DNA of 7,787 bases from Ferruginibacter sp. (GCA_018057635.1 JAGPDJ010000096.1:1-7787), one strand, 5' to 3'. Counted from the stretch's first letter, positions 1-6,786 are shown. Numbers and translations are program-made. Notes: generated by a model from the letters alone, not told the origin.

Positions 1-602
1 GGAACCCAGGACAGTTCGGCACTGATCACTTCAAGTTTTTTTTCTTCAATGGCTTTACTCATATTGCCATATTCATTAAAGGCAGCCCGGATAATAATAT
101 TCCCTTCTTCATTCTCACCTATTTCTTCCAGTCCAAAGTCGATCAGTTCAAGTTCCAGTTCATCAATGTCTACCCCTGTATTTTTAATTTTGAATTCGCT
201 CATGTGCTTAAAACCAAATGCTACACTGCCACTTGTACCCAATGAACCATGTCCTTTTGTAAAATGCATCCGCACATTTGCAACCGTCCTGGTTGGGTTA
301 TCAGTAGCCGTTTCTACCAACACCGCAACACCATGGGGCGCATAACCTTCATACATGATCTCTTCATAGTTACTGGTATCCTTTCCCATGGCCCTTTTTA
401 TAGCAGCTTCTACACGGTCTTTGGGCATGCCAACAGCTTTTGCATTCAGGTAACACCTTCTTAAAGCCGGGTTATTGTTAGGATCAGGGCCGCTCGCTTT
501 TACCGCAATGGCAATTTCTTTTCCAATTCTGGTAAAATTCTTTGCCATCTTATCCCAGCGGGCAAACATGCTGCTTTTTCTTACTTCAAATATCCTTCCC
601 AT
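1..602 (-). CDS. yebC: YebC/PmpR family transcriptional regulator (3' part beyond window)
   Basis: The minus strand reads open from ATG at 602 to the left edge, giving 200 complete codons and no stop; the family is usually about 235-250 residues, so only the last 35-50 are missing. The N-terminus [21 protein letters not shown], followed by [24 protein letters not shown] and [13 protein letters not shown], is the YebC signature block (about residues 1-75). [28 protein letters not shown] and the [13 protein letters not shown] stretch continue the family pattern. Members are cytosolic; they have been described as DNA-binding regulators (PmpR) and, in more recent work, as factors that help ribosomes through proline-rich stretches. 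The gene is divergent from the dehydrogenase at 888. A TAnnTTTG box lies at 679-672 and the leader between is made of heptad repeats. The family call is firm; the precise role in this organism is not shown. Confidence 0.95.
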   Translation of the reverse strand, partial: MGRIFEVRKSSMFARWDKMAKNFTRIGKEIAIAVKASGPDPNNNPALRRCYLNAKAVGMPKDRVEAAIKRAMGKDTSNYEEIMYEGYAPHGVAVLVETATDNPTRTVANVRMHFTKGHGSLGTSGSVAFGFKHMSEFKIKNTGVDIDELELELIDFGLEEIGENEEGNIIIRAAFNEYGNMSKAIEEKKLEVISAELSWV

Positions 603-603
603 A

Positions 604-656
604 ATTATTGAACATTGATTTTTGAAAATTGATTATTGAACATTAAGAATTCAATA
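604..656. repeat. Heptad-phased intergenic repeat A
   Basis: The trinucleotide TTG recurs at 608, 615, 622, 629 and 636, exactly every seven bases, and the next unit (643) is TTA. The 13-mer ATTATTGAACATT occurs twice (604-616 and 632-644), four heptads apart. ATTATTGAA (632-640) and TTCAATATT (650-658) can pair 8 of 9 over a short loop. The element fills nearly the whole leader of yebC. Its 17-base core at 628-644 recurs with one mismatch at 5601-5617. It contains no ORF. Confidence 0.75.
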
Positions 657-671
657 TTTCATTCCGGGCTG

Positions 672-704
672 CAAATTTAAGGAAATGGATGATAGATACG
701 CTGA
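672..704 (-). promoter_or_regulatory. Putative yebC promoter (TAAATTTG box with upstream TCAGCGT)
   Basis: Read on the minus strand, TAAATTTG (679 to 672) matches the Bacteroidota -7 consensus TAnnTTTG. It would start a transcript near 665 and give a leader of about 63 bases before the yebC ATG. No TTG/TTTG -33 box is present at the usual distance. Instead TCAGCGT (704 to 698) stands exactly 18 bases upstream of the box, as it also does before queA. Box match is seen; promoter function is inferred. Confidence 0.4.
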
Positions 705-887
705 TGATGCAGTTGAAACTCGTAAAACGTATTTTTTTGTATACCAGCATTGGTATTTCATGGCAGCATAGTTGTGTCACAAACCTTTCATCGGCATACC
801 AGCTGGCAGCACCAGGTATTATGATAAATTATTAATCCGTTTCATCTGCTTAATCTGTCTCATCACCGTATCTAGTATCTTCGCAAT

Positions 888-1964
888 ATGGATCAACTTT
901 TTACATACAACCAGCTATTTACTTTCACAAAAAGCATTTTTAAAAAGATCGGTTGTAACGAAACAGATGCCGAAACTGCAACAAAAGCATTGCTCAGTGC
1001 CGATCTGCGTGGCGTTGACAGTCACGGTGTAGCCAGGCTTGGCGGTTATGTACGGCTTTGGGAAGCTGAAAGAGTAAATAGTTGTCCGGAGATAAAAATC
1101 ATTCATGAAACCCCCAGTACTGCAGTTGTTGACGGAGATCGTGGATTGGGACTGGTTGTGGCGCCTTATGCCATGCAGGTTGCCATTAACAAGGCCAGCC
1201 AGGTTGGTACAGGATGGGTAAGTGTTCAAAACAGCAATCATTTTGGTATTGCAGGGTATCATGCTATGATGGCTTTGCCGCATGATATGATCGGCATTGC
1301 CATGACCAATGCATCTGCACTGGTTGCACCCACATTTTCATCCCAGAGGATGCTGGGAACAAACCCGATAGCAGTTGCCATACCGGCAGGAACAGAACAG
1401 CCATTTGTAGCCGATTTCGCCACAACAACAGCCTCCAACGGCAAACTGGAGATCCTACAAAGAAAAGAACAGGATACGCCGGCTGGCTGGGTTCAGACAA
1501 AGACAGGCGAACCGAGTGTAAATGCGAATGAATTAAAACAGGGTGGGGCCATGTTGCCATTGGGTGGCGACAGGGAACACGGCAGCCACAAAGGTTACAT
1601 GCTTGGCAGCATTGTAGATATTTTTTCAGGTGTATTAAGCGGCGCTAATTTTGGGCCATGGGTTCCGCCATTTCCGGCTTATGTACCAATGCCGGAAAAT
1701 ATGCCGGGCAATGGGATCGGCCATTTTTTTGGAGCCATGCGGATAGATGCATTCCGTTCTGCAGGTGAATTTAAAAGTAATATGGACAAATGGATACAGG
1801 AATTTAAAAAGGCCAAAACAATTGAAGGTTTTCAAAAAGTGATCATTCCCGGCGAACCGGAAACAGCTATGGAAATAGAAAGAATGGAAAAAGGGATTTC
1901 ACTGGTTCAATCAGTTGCAGAAGACCTGAAACAATTAGGTGAAAAATTTTCAGTTATTTTTTAA
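888..1964 (+). CDS. Ldh family oxidoreductase (malate/L-lactate dehydrogenase type, Ldh_2)
   Basis: The 358-residue product is a complete member of the Ldh_2 family: cytosolic NAD(P)-dependent dehydrogenases acting on 2-hydroxy/2-keto acids (malate, lactate, ureidoglycolate, sulfolactate) or, in some branches, cyclic imines. These are unrelated to the classical Rossmann-fold LDH/MDH. Visible family motifs in order: DSHGVAR (44-50, with the catalytic-region Ser45/His46), SNHFG (116-120), LGTNPI (156-161), DFATTTASNGK (176-186) and HGSHKGY (231-237). Length is normal. Start at 888 is chosen because MDQLFTYNQLFTF aligns with the usual helical N-terminus and no earlier in-frame start is needed; there is no Shine-Dalgarno sequence, as is common in Bacteroidota. 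The substrate cannot be read from sequence. The next gene on the strand begins 61 bases after the stop, so co-transcription is possible but there is no functional link. Confidence 0.93.
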   Translation: MDQLFTYNQLFTFTKSIFKKIGCNETDAETATKALLSADLRGVDSHGVARLGGYVRLWEAERVNSCPEIKIIHETPSTAVVDGDRGLGLVVAPYAMQVAINKASQVGTGWVSVQNSNHFGIAGYHAMMALPHDMIGIAMTNASALVAPTFSSQRMLGTNPIAVAIPAGTEQPFVADFATTTASNGKLEILQRKEQDTPAGWVQTKTGEPSVNANELKQGGAMLPLGGDREHGSHKGYMLGSIVDIFSGVLSGANFGPWVPPFPAYVPMPENMPGNGIGHFFGAMRIDAFRSAGEFKSNMDKWIQEFKKAKTIEGFQKVIIPGEPETAMEIERMEKGISLVQSVAEDLKQLGEKFSVIF

Positions 1965-2025
1965 AAATTCCAAACCCAAAGCAGCAATTCTATTCATCAG
2001 GATATCTTATAAAAAAGGGCCTTGT

Positions 2026-2574
2026 ATGAAAGTAATAATGATTGTATTTGTTTTCTTTACTTTTTCTTCCTGCTGGACCAAAGTGAAGCCGGTTTATCCC
2101 AATAATAATTACCAGCGTGTTTGGGGTAACAAACCAATTTATGATGTAACTGCCAATGCAAAACTGATCAGTTATCATAATACAGCAGAACCAGTATTGA
2201 TGCCCGGCAATATTTACGTAAAAGATAATTTCATTTACCAGCTGGAAACTGGCAAAGGCATCCATGTAATTGACAACAGCATACCTTCACAAGCTCACCG
2301 GGTTGGTTTTATAACGGTTAATGGAAGTTCTCAAATATCTATAAAAAACAACCTGCTGTATACAAATAGTTACGATGATCTTGTAGTAATTGATATTTCA
2401 AACTTAAACAGTTTAACAGAAGTAAAAAGAGTGCCAGGCGCATTTCCCGAAGGCAGGTTTAATTATTATTATATAGAACCAATTGAATCTGGTTATTATG
2501 AATGCCCTAATTACGACAGTGTGGTTGTTGGCTGGAGGAAAGATTCTATATGGGCCAGTTGTTATAAAAATTAG
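2026..2574 (+). CDS. Short LVIVD-repeat lipoprotein (N-terminal half of a propeller protein)
   Basis: I choose ATG 2026 rather than the longer frame from 1939, because residues 1-16 (MKVIMIVFVFFTFSSC) form a compact lipoprotein signal peptide with Cys16 as lipidation site; the longer version buries it and overlaps the dehydrogenase. The mature protein is about 167 residues. It shows two LVIVD-type blade motifs: IHVIDNSIPSQAHRV (79-93) and LVVIDISNLNSLTEV (119-133), preceded by PGNIYVKDNFIY. From memory, Bacteroidota propeller lipoproteins of about 400-450 residues begin just like this, but this one stops at 182 after a Cys-containing tail (Cys160, Cys179). The next ORF continues the family pattern. 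There is no acidic surface-export signal after the Cys (C-W-T-K-V). Function unknown; cell-envelope location inferred. Confidence 0.85.
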   Translation: MKVIMIVFVFFTFSSCWTKVKPVYPNNNYQRVWGNKPIYDVTANAKLISYHNTAEPVLMPGNIYVKDNFIYQLETGKGIHVIDNSIPSQAHRVGFITVNGSSQISIKNNLLYTNSYDDLVVIDISNLNSLTEVKRVPGAFPEGRFNYYYIEPIESGYYECPNYDSVVVGWRKDSIWASCYKN

Positions 2575-2593
2575 CAGATCTAAAAAAATAATC

Positions 2594-3346
2594 ATGAATT
2601 CACTAGTTAATAAATTGTTTGCTTTTTTGATCCTTGTTTTAGTTATCAGTTCCTGCTCAAAAGATGGTACTGAAAAAGCAAATGCAACTTCATCAACCGG
2701 GAAAGGCGGATCACTCTCAAAATTTACCATTGTTGGAAATTTTTTGTATGCAGTAGACAATCACTATTTGTATTCCTATGATATCAGCAACCCTTCAAAC
2801 CCTGTAAGGACTAACACATCTGAAATAAATTTTGATATTGAAACCATTTATCCATTCAACAACAGGTTGTTTATCGGAACCAGAACAGGTTTGTATATTT
2901 ATTCGCTGGATATACCGGCAACACCTGTAAAAGTTGGAGAAGCGCAGCATGCCAGGAGCTGCGATCCGGTAGTTGCTAATGATTCTATAGCTTTTGTTAC
3001 ATTGAAAGGAAATTCCTTTTGCGGCCCGGCAGAAAGTGGTTTATATGTTCATGATATCAGGAATATTTTTCAGCCATTGTTAATTAAAACAGTAGCCATG
3101 GCAAACCCGGAAGGATTAGGCCTACAGGGTTCTTGCTTATATATTTGCTGTAACAATGAAGGGCTGAAAGTTTTTGATGTGTCTGTTCCTGCAAACCCGG
3201 TTGAAGTTAAAACGGTAACAGGTAGTTATTTTAAAGACGTTATTCCGTATGGTAACCAGTTGATCTGCTATGTAAGCACAGGTATCAATCTCTATGATAT
3301 TTCAAATCCTTCCGATCCGGTTTTGGTTAAACAAATCAATAATTAA
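2594..3346 (+). CDS. LVIVD-repeat lipoprotein (C-terminal half of a propeller protein)
   Basis: Start ATG 2594, 19 bases after the previous stop and in a different frame, gives 250 residues with a clear lipoprotein signal: hydrophobic LFAFLILVLVISS then Cys21. The following S-K-D-G resembles the Bacteroidota surface-export signal, suggesting exposure on the cell surface. An upstream in-frame ATG at 2483 is rejected because it overlaps the preceding gene and hides the signal peptide. After a Ser/Thr/Gly linker (about 31-40), GGSLSKFTIV leads into five blade motifs at about 59-73, 100-114, 150-164, 191-205 and 231-245 (for example LYSYDISNPSNPV and INLYDISNPSDPV). QHARSCDPVVAND and NPEGLGLQGSCLYIC match the wording of the C-terminal half of long LVIVD lipoproteins as I remember them. 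Probably one operon with the preceding gene. No enzymatic motif; role unknown. Confidence 0.88.
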   Translation: MNSLVNKLFAFLILVLVISSCSKDGTEKANATSSTGKGGSLSKFTIVGNFLYAVDNHYLYSYDISNPSNPVRTNTSEINFDIETIYPFNNRLFIGTRTGLYIYSLDIPATPVKVGEAQHARSCDPVVANDSIAFVTLKGNSFCGPAESGLYVHDIRNIFQPLLIKTVAMANPEGLGLQGSCLYICCNNEGLKVFDVSVPANPVEVKTVTGSYFKDVIPYGNQLICYVSTGINLYDISNPSDPVLVKQINN

Positions 3347-3446
3347 AACTACCGGTTAGCAGGTAACTCCTTCAACACATTATCTTCTAAGAAAGAAGTA
3401 AACAACAATTGCAATCAAACCAAAAATGCTTGAATCAGGTTGTTTC

Positions 3447-3478
3447 TTTCTAATTGTATTCCTGTTGCAATATATTTG
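3447..3478 (+). promoter_or_regulatory. Putative lysC promoter
   Basis: TATATTTG at 3471-3478 fits the Bacteroidota -7 consensus TAnnTTTG. TTTC at 3447-3450, 20 bases upstream, is a three-of-four match to the -33 TTTG element. Transcription would start around 3485 and give a short leader of under 30 bases before ATG 3512. This suggests that lysC is transcribed separately from the lipoprotein pair. No experimental support. Confidence 0.5.
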
Positions 3479-3481
3479 CAA
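3465..3481. repeat. TTGCAA inverted/direct repeat over lysC -7 box
   Basis: Two copies of the self-complementary hexamer TTGCAA (3465-3470, 3476-3481) flank TATAT, and a third copy lies at 3409-3414. The right-hand copy overlaps the putative -7 box, a typical place for an operator. Farther out, AATCAGG (3433-3439) and CCTGATT (3484-3490) form a perfect 7-base inverted repeat around the site. No regulator is identifiable. Confidence 0.4.
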
Positions 3482-3511
3482 TCCCTGATTATATAAAACA
3501 AGGGTTTATAA

Positions 3512-4840
3512 ATGAAAGTAATGAAGTTTGGCGGTACCAGTGTTGGTGAACCGCACAGGATGAAAGAAGTTGCCAGGTTGATCACTGCCGGTGATGAGAC
3601 AAAGATCATCGTATTGTCTGCATTAAGCGGAACAACCAATACGCTGATAGAAATTGGCAACCTGCTTGCTGAAAATGACCGCAATGGCGCATTTCATAAA
3701 ATAACTGGCCTGCATGATTATTACCGCATGTTCATCCGGCAATTACTCAACGATGAAAATTACCTGGCAAAAGCAGATGCAGTTTTGGCAGAACATTTTG
3801 AATTCCTTTCAATCATTTTAAAAATATCTTTTAGCCAGGCCTTGTTCAAAGACATTCTTGCACAGGGAGAATTGCTGAGCAGTAAAATTTTCTGCCTTTA
3901 CCTGGAAGAACAGAAAATTGAACATGTACTACTTCCTGCACTTGAGTTTATGTCACTCGACAAACAGGATGAACCGCAAATTGGAACCATAAAAGTTAAG
4001 ATTGCCCAATTACTGCAACGCAATAAAGGAATTAAAATATTTGTAACACAGGGTTATATAACCCGTAATGCCAAAGGAGAAGTTGATAATTTAAAACGTG
4101 GTGGCAGCGACTACAGCGCATCGCTTATTGCTGCTGCTGTTAATGCAGTGGTTTGTGAAATCTGGACAGATATCAATGGCATGCACAACAACGATCCAAG
4201 GTTTGTGAATGTTACGGTACCCATCAAGCAACTGAGTTTTGAAGAAGCAGCTGAACTGGCATATTTCGGAGCAAAAATTCTGCATCCTGCCAGCATCTGG
4301 CCTGCACAGTTCTATAATGTTCCGGTTAGGTTGTTGAATACCATGGAACCGGAATCGCCAGGTACTTTAATAACAGAAGATGCAGGAAGTACTGGTGTAA
4401 AAGCTGTTGCTGCAAAAGATGGCATCACTGCAATCAGGATAAAGAGCAGCCGCATGTTACTTGCCCATGGTTTTTTAAGAAAGGTCTTCGAGGTTTTTGA
4501 AAAATACCAAACAGCCATTGATATGATTACAACTTCTGAAGTGGCTGTTTCAGTAACAATTGACAATGATATTTACCTCAATGAAATTTTAAAGGAGCTG
4601 GAGGTTTTTGGTATTGTTGAAATTGATACCAACCAAACCATTGTTGCCATTGTTGGAAATGAAATCACTGAAACGAAAGAAGTGATGAAAAAACTGTTTG
4701 AAGCAATTTCGGTTATCCCTGTGCGTATGGTTAGTTATGGAGGAAGCAGGCATAATATTTCATTGCTTATTCCAAGAAGTTATAAGGAACAGACTTTACA
4801 ATTGTTGAATAAGGGGTTGTTTGGGTTAGCGGATAGTTAA
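3512..4840 (+). CDS. lysC: Monofunctional aspartate kinase, lysine-sensitive (AKIII-like) type
   Basis: The 442-residue protein phosphorylates L-aspartate with ATP, the first step to lysine/diaminopimelate, threonine and methionine, in the cytosol. Kinase domain motifs: KFGGTSVG (5-12, nucleotide/phosphate binding), LSALSGTTNTL (about 34-44), RGGSDYSA (196-203), IWTDINGMHNNDPR (about 217-230), SFEEAAELAYFGAKILHP (to about 259). The C-terminal part (about 305-442) has two ACT-type regulatory domains; SSRMLLAHGFLRKVFEVF and DMITTSEVAVSVTID match the lysine-binding ACT segment of E. coli LysC. Length fits a monofunctional enzyme, with no homoserine dehydrogenase fused. MKVMKFGGTS at ATG 3512 is the usual N-terminus. 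It converges with the gene at 4909 over a long hairpin. Feedback inhibition by lysine is expected from the family, not shown here; transcriptional control may act at the TTGCAA repeats. Confidence 0.96.
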   Translation: MKVMKFGGTSVGEPHRMKEVARLITAGDETKIIVLSALSGTTNTLIEIGNLLAENDRNGAFHKITGLHDYYRMFIRQLLNDENYLAKADAVLAEHFEFLSIILKISFSQALFKDILAQGELLSSKIFCLYLEEQKIEHVLLPALEFMSLDKQDEPQIGTIKVKIAQLLQRNKGIKIFVTQGYITRNAKGEVDNLKRGGSDYSASLIAAAVNAVVCEIWTDINGMHNNDPRFVNVTVPIKQLSFEEAAELAYFGAKILHPASIWPAQFYNVPVRLLNTMEPESPGTLITEDAGSTGVKAVAAKDGITAIRIKSSRMLLAHGFLRKVFEVFEKYQTAIDMITTSEVAVSVTIDNDIYLNEILKELEVFGIVEIDTNQTIVAIVGNEITETKEVMKKLFEAISVIPVRMVSYGGSRHNISLLIPRSYKEQTLQLLNKGLFGLADS

Positions 4841-4841
4841 A

Positions 4842-4917
4842 GGTTTGAAGTTTGATGTTTGAAGTTATAGACACCACAAACCTCGAACCTCGAACTTCAA
4901 ACCTCAAACTACAAACC
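4842..4917. repeat. Heptad-phased long hairpin (repeat B) between convergent genes
   Basis: The 25-base arm 4842-4866 is complementary to 4893-4917 at 23 of 25 positions, with a 26-base loop. Both arms are built from 7-base units: TTTG starts at 4844, 4851 and 4858, and CAAA/CGAA/CTTC-type units have their C at 4877, 4884, 4891, 4898, 4905 and 4912. It begins one base after the lysC stop region and overlaps the last codons and the stop of the DUF962 gene (4909-4911). No T-tract follows on either strand, so it is not a classical intrinsic terminator, but it could block or trim 3' ends from both directions. Confidence 0.8.
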
Positions 4918-5373
4918 AACCCCCATCTTCTTATAAATAAAACTCATCAGCCATGCCGGCCCGATGAGGAGAAACTGGATATCTTTTAAAAAAGAGGGTT
5001 TTTTCCCTTCAACCTTATGGCCATAGAACTGACCGATCCAGGCCACTACAAAAACGATCAGGCAAAAAAGCCAGAGTGGTAAAATATTACTGCTTTCAAT
5101 TAGTTGGCACAATACCAAGCATAAAACTGCGAATAACAGCATGCCTATCCAGATTGTTCTGGATAATCCGGCATAATATATGATTACCACAGCCATCACA
5201 AGCATAGCAACATTCATTTGCACATCTCTTATAATAAAGGGCAGCTTTATACCATACAGCATGCCGGCAATAGAGAAAAAGATAGCAGGTACACAGATCC
5301 AGTGAATTGTTTTGTTGGTTTCGTTTTGATGGCTTTCACCATATTCAGCCAGCCATTGTTCAATTGACTTCAT
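4909..5373 (-). CDS. DUF962 / Mpo1-like integral membrane protein
   Basis: The 154-residue product matches the DUF962 (YGL010w/Mpo1-like) family. N-terminal motif: Tyr11, His15, Asn17, Asn20, His24 and Pro29 in YGESHQNETNKTIHWICVP. The C-terminal motif WIGQFYGHKVEGKKP (112-126) holds His119, Glu122 and Pro126. Between lie hydrophobic segments at about 24-46, 55-69, 74-92 and 98-117, consistent with four membrane helices. Yeast Mpo1 is an Fe(II)-dependent dioxygenase that shortens 2-hydroxy fatty acids by one carbon in phytosphingosine breakdown; the conserved His residues are its metal ligands. A role on 2-hydroxy fatty acids is plausible because many Bacteroidota make sphingolipids, but that is inference. 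The start at 5373 gives the standard N-terminus. No TAnnTTTG box was found upstream. Confidence 0.9.
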   Translation of the reverse strand: MKSIEQWLAEYGESHQNETNKTIHWICVPAIFFSIAGMLYGIKLPFIIRDVQMNVAMLVMAVVIIYYAGLSRTIWIGMLLFAVLCLVLCQLIESSNILPLWLFCLIVFVVAWIGQFYGHKVEGKKPSFLKDIQFLLIGPAWLMSFIYKKMGVGL

Positions 5374-5535
5374 TTGGATGATTTTTGTGATTTTAAAGTT
5401 AGTATTTCTTTGTTCCTGTAAACTGTCATTTTAATATATAAAATGGAAAAATTGAAAAAAATATCAATGTAAACAGACTAAAACTTCAAAACATGCGTTT
5501 ATAGTATGGTTTTTCATAGGATATTGGATTAATAC

Positions 5536-5568
5536 GGGCTTTGATTTCTATCATGGCCCCTTTTTTTT
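5536..5568 (+). terminator. Orphan Rho-independent terminator on plus strand
   Basis: 5536-5545 pairs with 5550-5559 as a 10-bp stem: GGGC/GCCC at the base, one G-U wobble, one T-T mismatch, then TGAT/ATCA, closed by a TTCT loop. C5560 and eight T (5561-5568) follow. The shape is a good intrinsic terminator, but no plus-strand gene lies closer than lysC, about 700 bases upstream, with the DUF962 gene antisense between. Confidence 0.65.
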
Positions 5569-5580
5569 GCCCTTACGGTA

Positions 5581-5675
5581 ATGAACTTTGAAAAATGAAC
5601 ATTGATTATTGAGCATTTTACTTAATGTTTCATGGAGTGATTTTCACTATTCAAACATTGATAGCCAATTTTCAA
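5581..5675. repeat. Heptad-phased intergenic repeat C
   Basis: ATG/TTG triplets fall at 5581, 5588, 5595, 5602 and 5609, all seven apart. In the right part, CAA at 5652, 5666 and 5673 keeps a seven-base grid in the opposite orientation. The two flanks are imperfectly complementary. The core 5601-5617 equals 628-644 of repeat A with one mismatch, so A and C are copies of one family. It sits exactly between the two opposed terminators. Confidence 0.7.
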
Positions 5676-5682
5676 TAGAAAT

Positions 5683-5711
5683 AAAAAAAAGGCTCCCGAT
5701 CAGGAGCCCTT
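5683..5711 (-). terminator. Rho-independent terminator of queA
   Basis: On the minus strand the stem GGCTCC (5708-5703) pairs with GGAGCC (5696-5691) across a six-base loop. It can be extended by a G-U and two A-U pairs, and eight U (5690-5683) follow. It begins about 25 bases after the queA stop codon at 5737-5739. Confidence 0.9.
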
Positions 5712-5736
5712 ATAATTTATTAATGAGATATTACTA

Positions 5737-6786
5737 TTAAATGATCAGCATAGAATCTCCATAACTGAAGAACCTGTATTTGTCTTTGATGGCTTTTTTA
5801 TATGCTTCCATCATCAGGTCGTAACCGGCAAAAGCACAGGCCATGATGAGCAAACTTGTTTTAGGAAGGTGGAAATTTGTAACCAGTGCATCAGCAATAT
5901 TGAAATTATAAGGCGGATGAATAAAATGATTGGTCCAGCCTTCTGATGGTTTTAATAATTTTTGAGCAGTATAAGATGTTTCCATGGCCCGCATGGTTGT
6001 GGTACCTATGGAACAGATCCGGTGATTACCTTCTTTTGCTTTGTTTACAATTGAACAGGCAATTTCGTCTATCTTATAATATTCAGCATCCATTTTGTGT
6101 TTACTCAGGTCTTCAACTTCGATAGGCCTGAATGTACCCAAACCGGTATGTAAGGTTACTTCTGCAAAACGAACACCCTGTATCTCCAGTCGTTTGATCA
6201 GTTCTTTGCTGAAATGCAAACCAGCTGTGGGTGCAGCAACGGCACCTTCGTGTTTTGCATAAACAGTCTGGTAACGTTCTTTATCTTCATCTTCGGGCTT
6301 GCGTTTAATGTATTTTGGAAGCGGTGTTTCTCCCATGATCTCCAGCATCTGCCTGAATTCTTCATCTGTTCCATCCCATAAAAAACGGATGGTACGGCCA
6401 CGGCTGGTGGTATTGTCAATAACCTCAGCAACCAGCTCATCACTTTCGCCAAAATACAATTTATTACCAACACGGATCTTTCGGGCCGGGTCTACAATTA
6501 CATCCCAGAGCTTATTGGCTTTGTTCAGTTCACGAAGTAAAAACACTTCAATTTTAGCACCCGTTTTTTCTTTACGGCCATACATACGAGCAGGGAAAAC
6601 CTTGGTGTTGTTTACTACAAAAACATCTTTGTCGTCAAAATACTCCATGATATCTCGGAATAATTTGCTTTCAATTTCACCGGTTTTACGGTGTACAACC
6701 ATCATGCGGCTTTCTTCTCTTTTTTTGGTAGGATGCTGTGCAATAAGGTTCAGAGGGAGGTCAAAACGGAATTGAGATAATTTCAT
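5737..6786 (-). CDS. queA: S-adenosylmethionine:tRNA ribosyltransferase-isomerase
   Basis: The 349-residue protein is full length for QueA, the cytosolic enzyme that moves the ribosyl part of SAM onto 7-aminomethyl-7-deazaguanine at tRNA position 34, forming epoxyqueuosine. Diagnostic motifs: [17 protein letters not shown] (14-30), [16 protein letters not shown] (57-72), [23 protein letters not shown] (170-192), [17 protein letters not shown] (210-226), [16 protein letters not shown] (300-315) and the FFSYGDSML terminus (339-347). Start [11 protein letters not shown] at 6786 is the family's usual N-terminus. No other queuosine gene is in the window, so it appears as a single-gene unit, with its own terminator at 5683-5711 and a putative promoter at 6906-6938 giving a leader of about 110 bases with several hairpins. 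Confidence 0.97.
   Translation of the reverse strand: MKLSQFRFDLPLNLIAQHPTKKREESRMMVVHRKTGEIESKLFRDIMEYFDDKDVFVVNNTKVFPARMYGRKEKTGAKIEVFLLRELNKANKLWDVIVDPARKIRVGNKLYFGESDELVAEVIDNTTSRGRTIRFLWDGTDEEFRQMLEIMGETPLPKYIKRKPEDEDKERYQTVYAKHEGAVAAPTAGLHFSKELIKRLEIQGVRFAEVTLHTGLGTFRPIEVEDLSKHKMDAEYYKIDEIACSIVNKAKEGNHRICSIGTTTMRAMETSYTAQKLLKPSEGWTNHFIHPPYNFNIADALVTNFHLPKTSLLIMACAFAGYDLMMEAYKKAIKDKYRFFSYGDSMLII

Larger units (their letters stand above)
603..887. other. Divergent intergenic region between yebC and the Ldh-family gene
   Basis: This 285-base spacer separates divergent genes. Its left part holds repeat A and the putative yebC promoter. The right part (about 705-887) has no convincing ORF or RNA gene. 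A run of seven T between TA and G at about 730-738 resembles a -7 box but has the wrong spacing, so I see no clear promoter for the dehydrogenase. Confidence 0.6.
5374..5736. other. 363-base non-coding spacer with two opposed terminators
   Basis: This stretch lies upstream of the DUF962 gene and downstream of queA. No ORF of useful length was seen on either strand; the only start-stop pair noticed (5443 on plus) encodes nine residues. It holds a plus-strand intrinsic terminator (5536-5568), heptad repeat C (5581-5675) and the queA terminator (5683-5711). The part from 5374 to 5535 is AT-rich, with no assignable promoter, and could encode a small RNA ending at 5568. Confidence 0.6.

Noticed and set aside
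49..345. Plus-strand ORFs opposite yebC
   Set aside because: They are antisense shadows of the strongly recognisable minus-strand YebC frame, with low-complexity Ser-rich translations.
604..656. CRISPR array or transposon end
   Set aside because: The seven-base units have no spacers, and no transposase, target duplication or terminal repeat accompanies them.
1939..2025. Longer start for the first LVIVD lipoprotein
   Set aside because: The added 29 residues overlap the dehydrogenase 3' end and place a basic stretch before an otherwise perfect signal peptide beginning at 2026.
2483..2593. Longer start for the second LVIVD lipoprotein
   Set aside because: This extension is an alternative frame of the preceding gene and would bury the signal peptide and lipobox ending at Cys21.
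3347..3511. Lysine riboswitch before lysC
   Set aside because: The spacer is too short for the roughly 170-base element plus its leader, none of its conserved purine-rich segments is visible, and a promoter box lies close to the start codon.
6299..6775. 158-codon plus-strand ORF opposite queA
   Set aside because: It is antisense to a full-length canonical QueA and shows no family motifs of its own.
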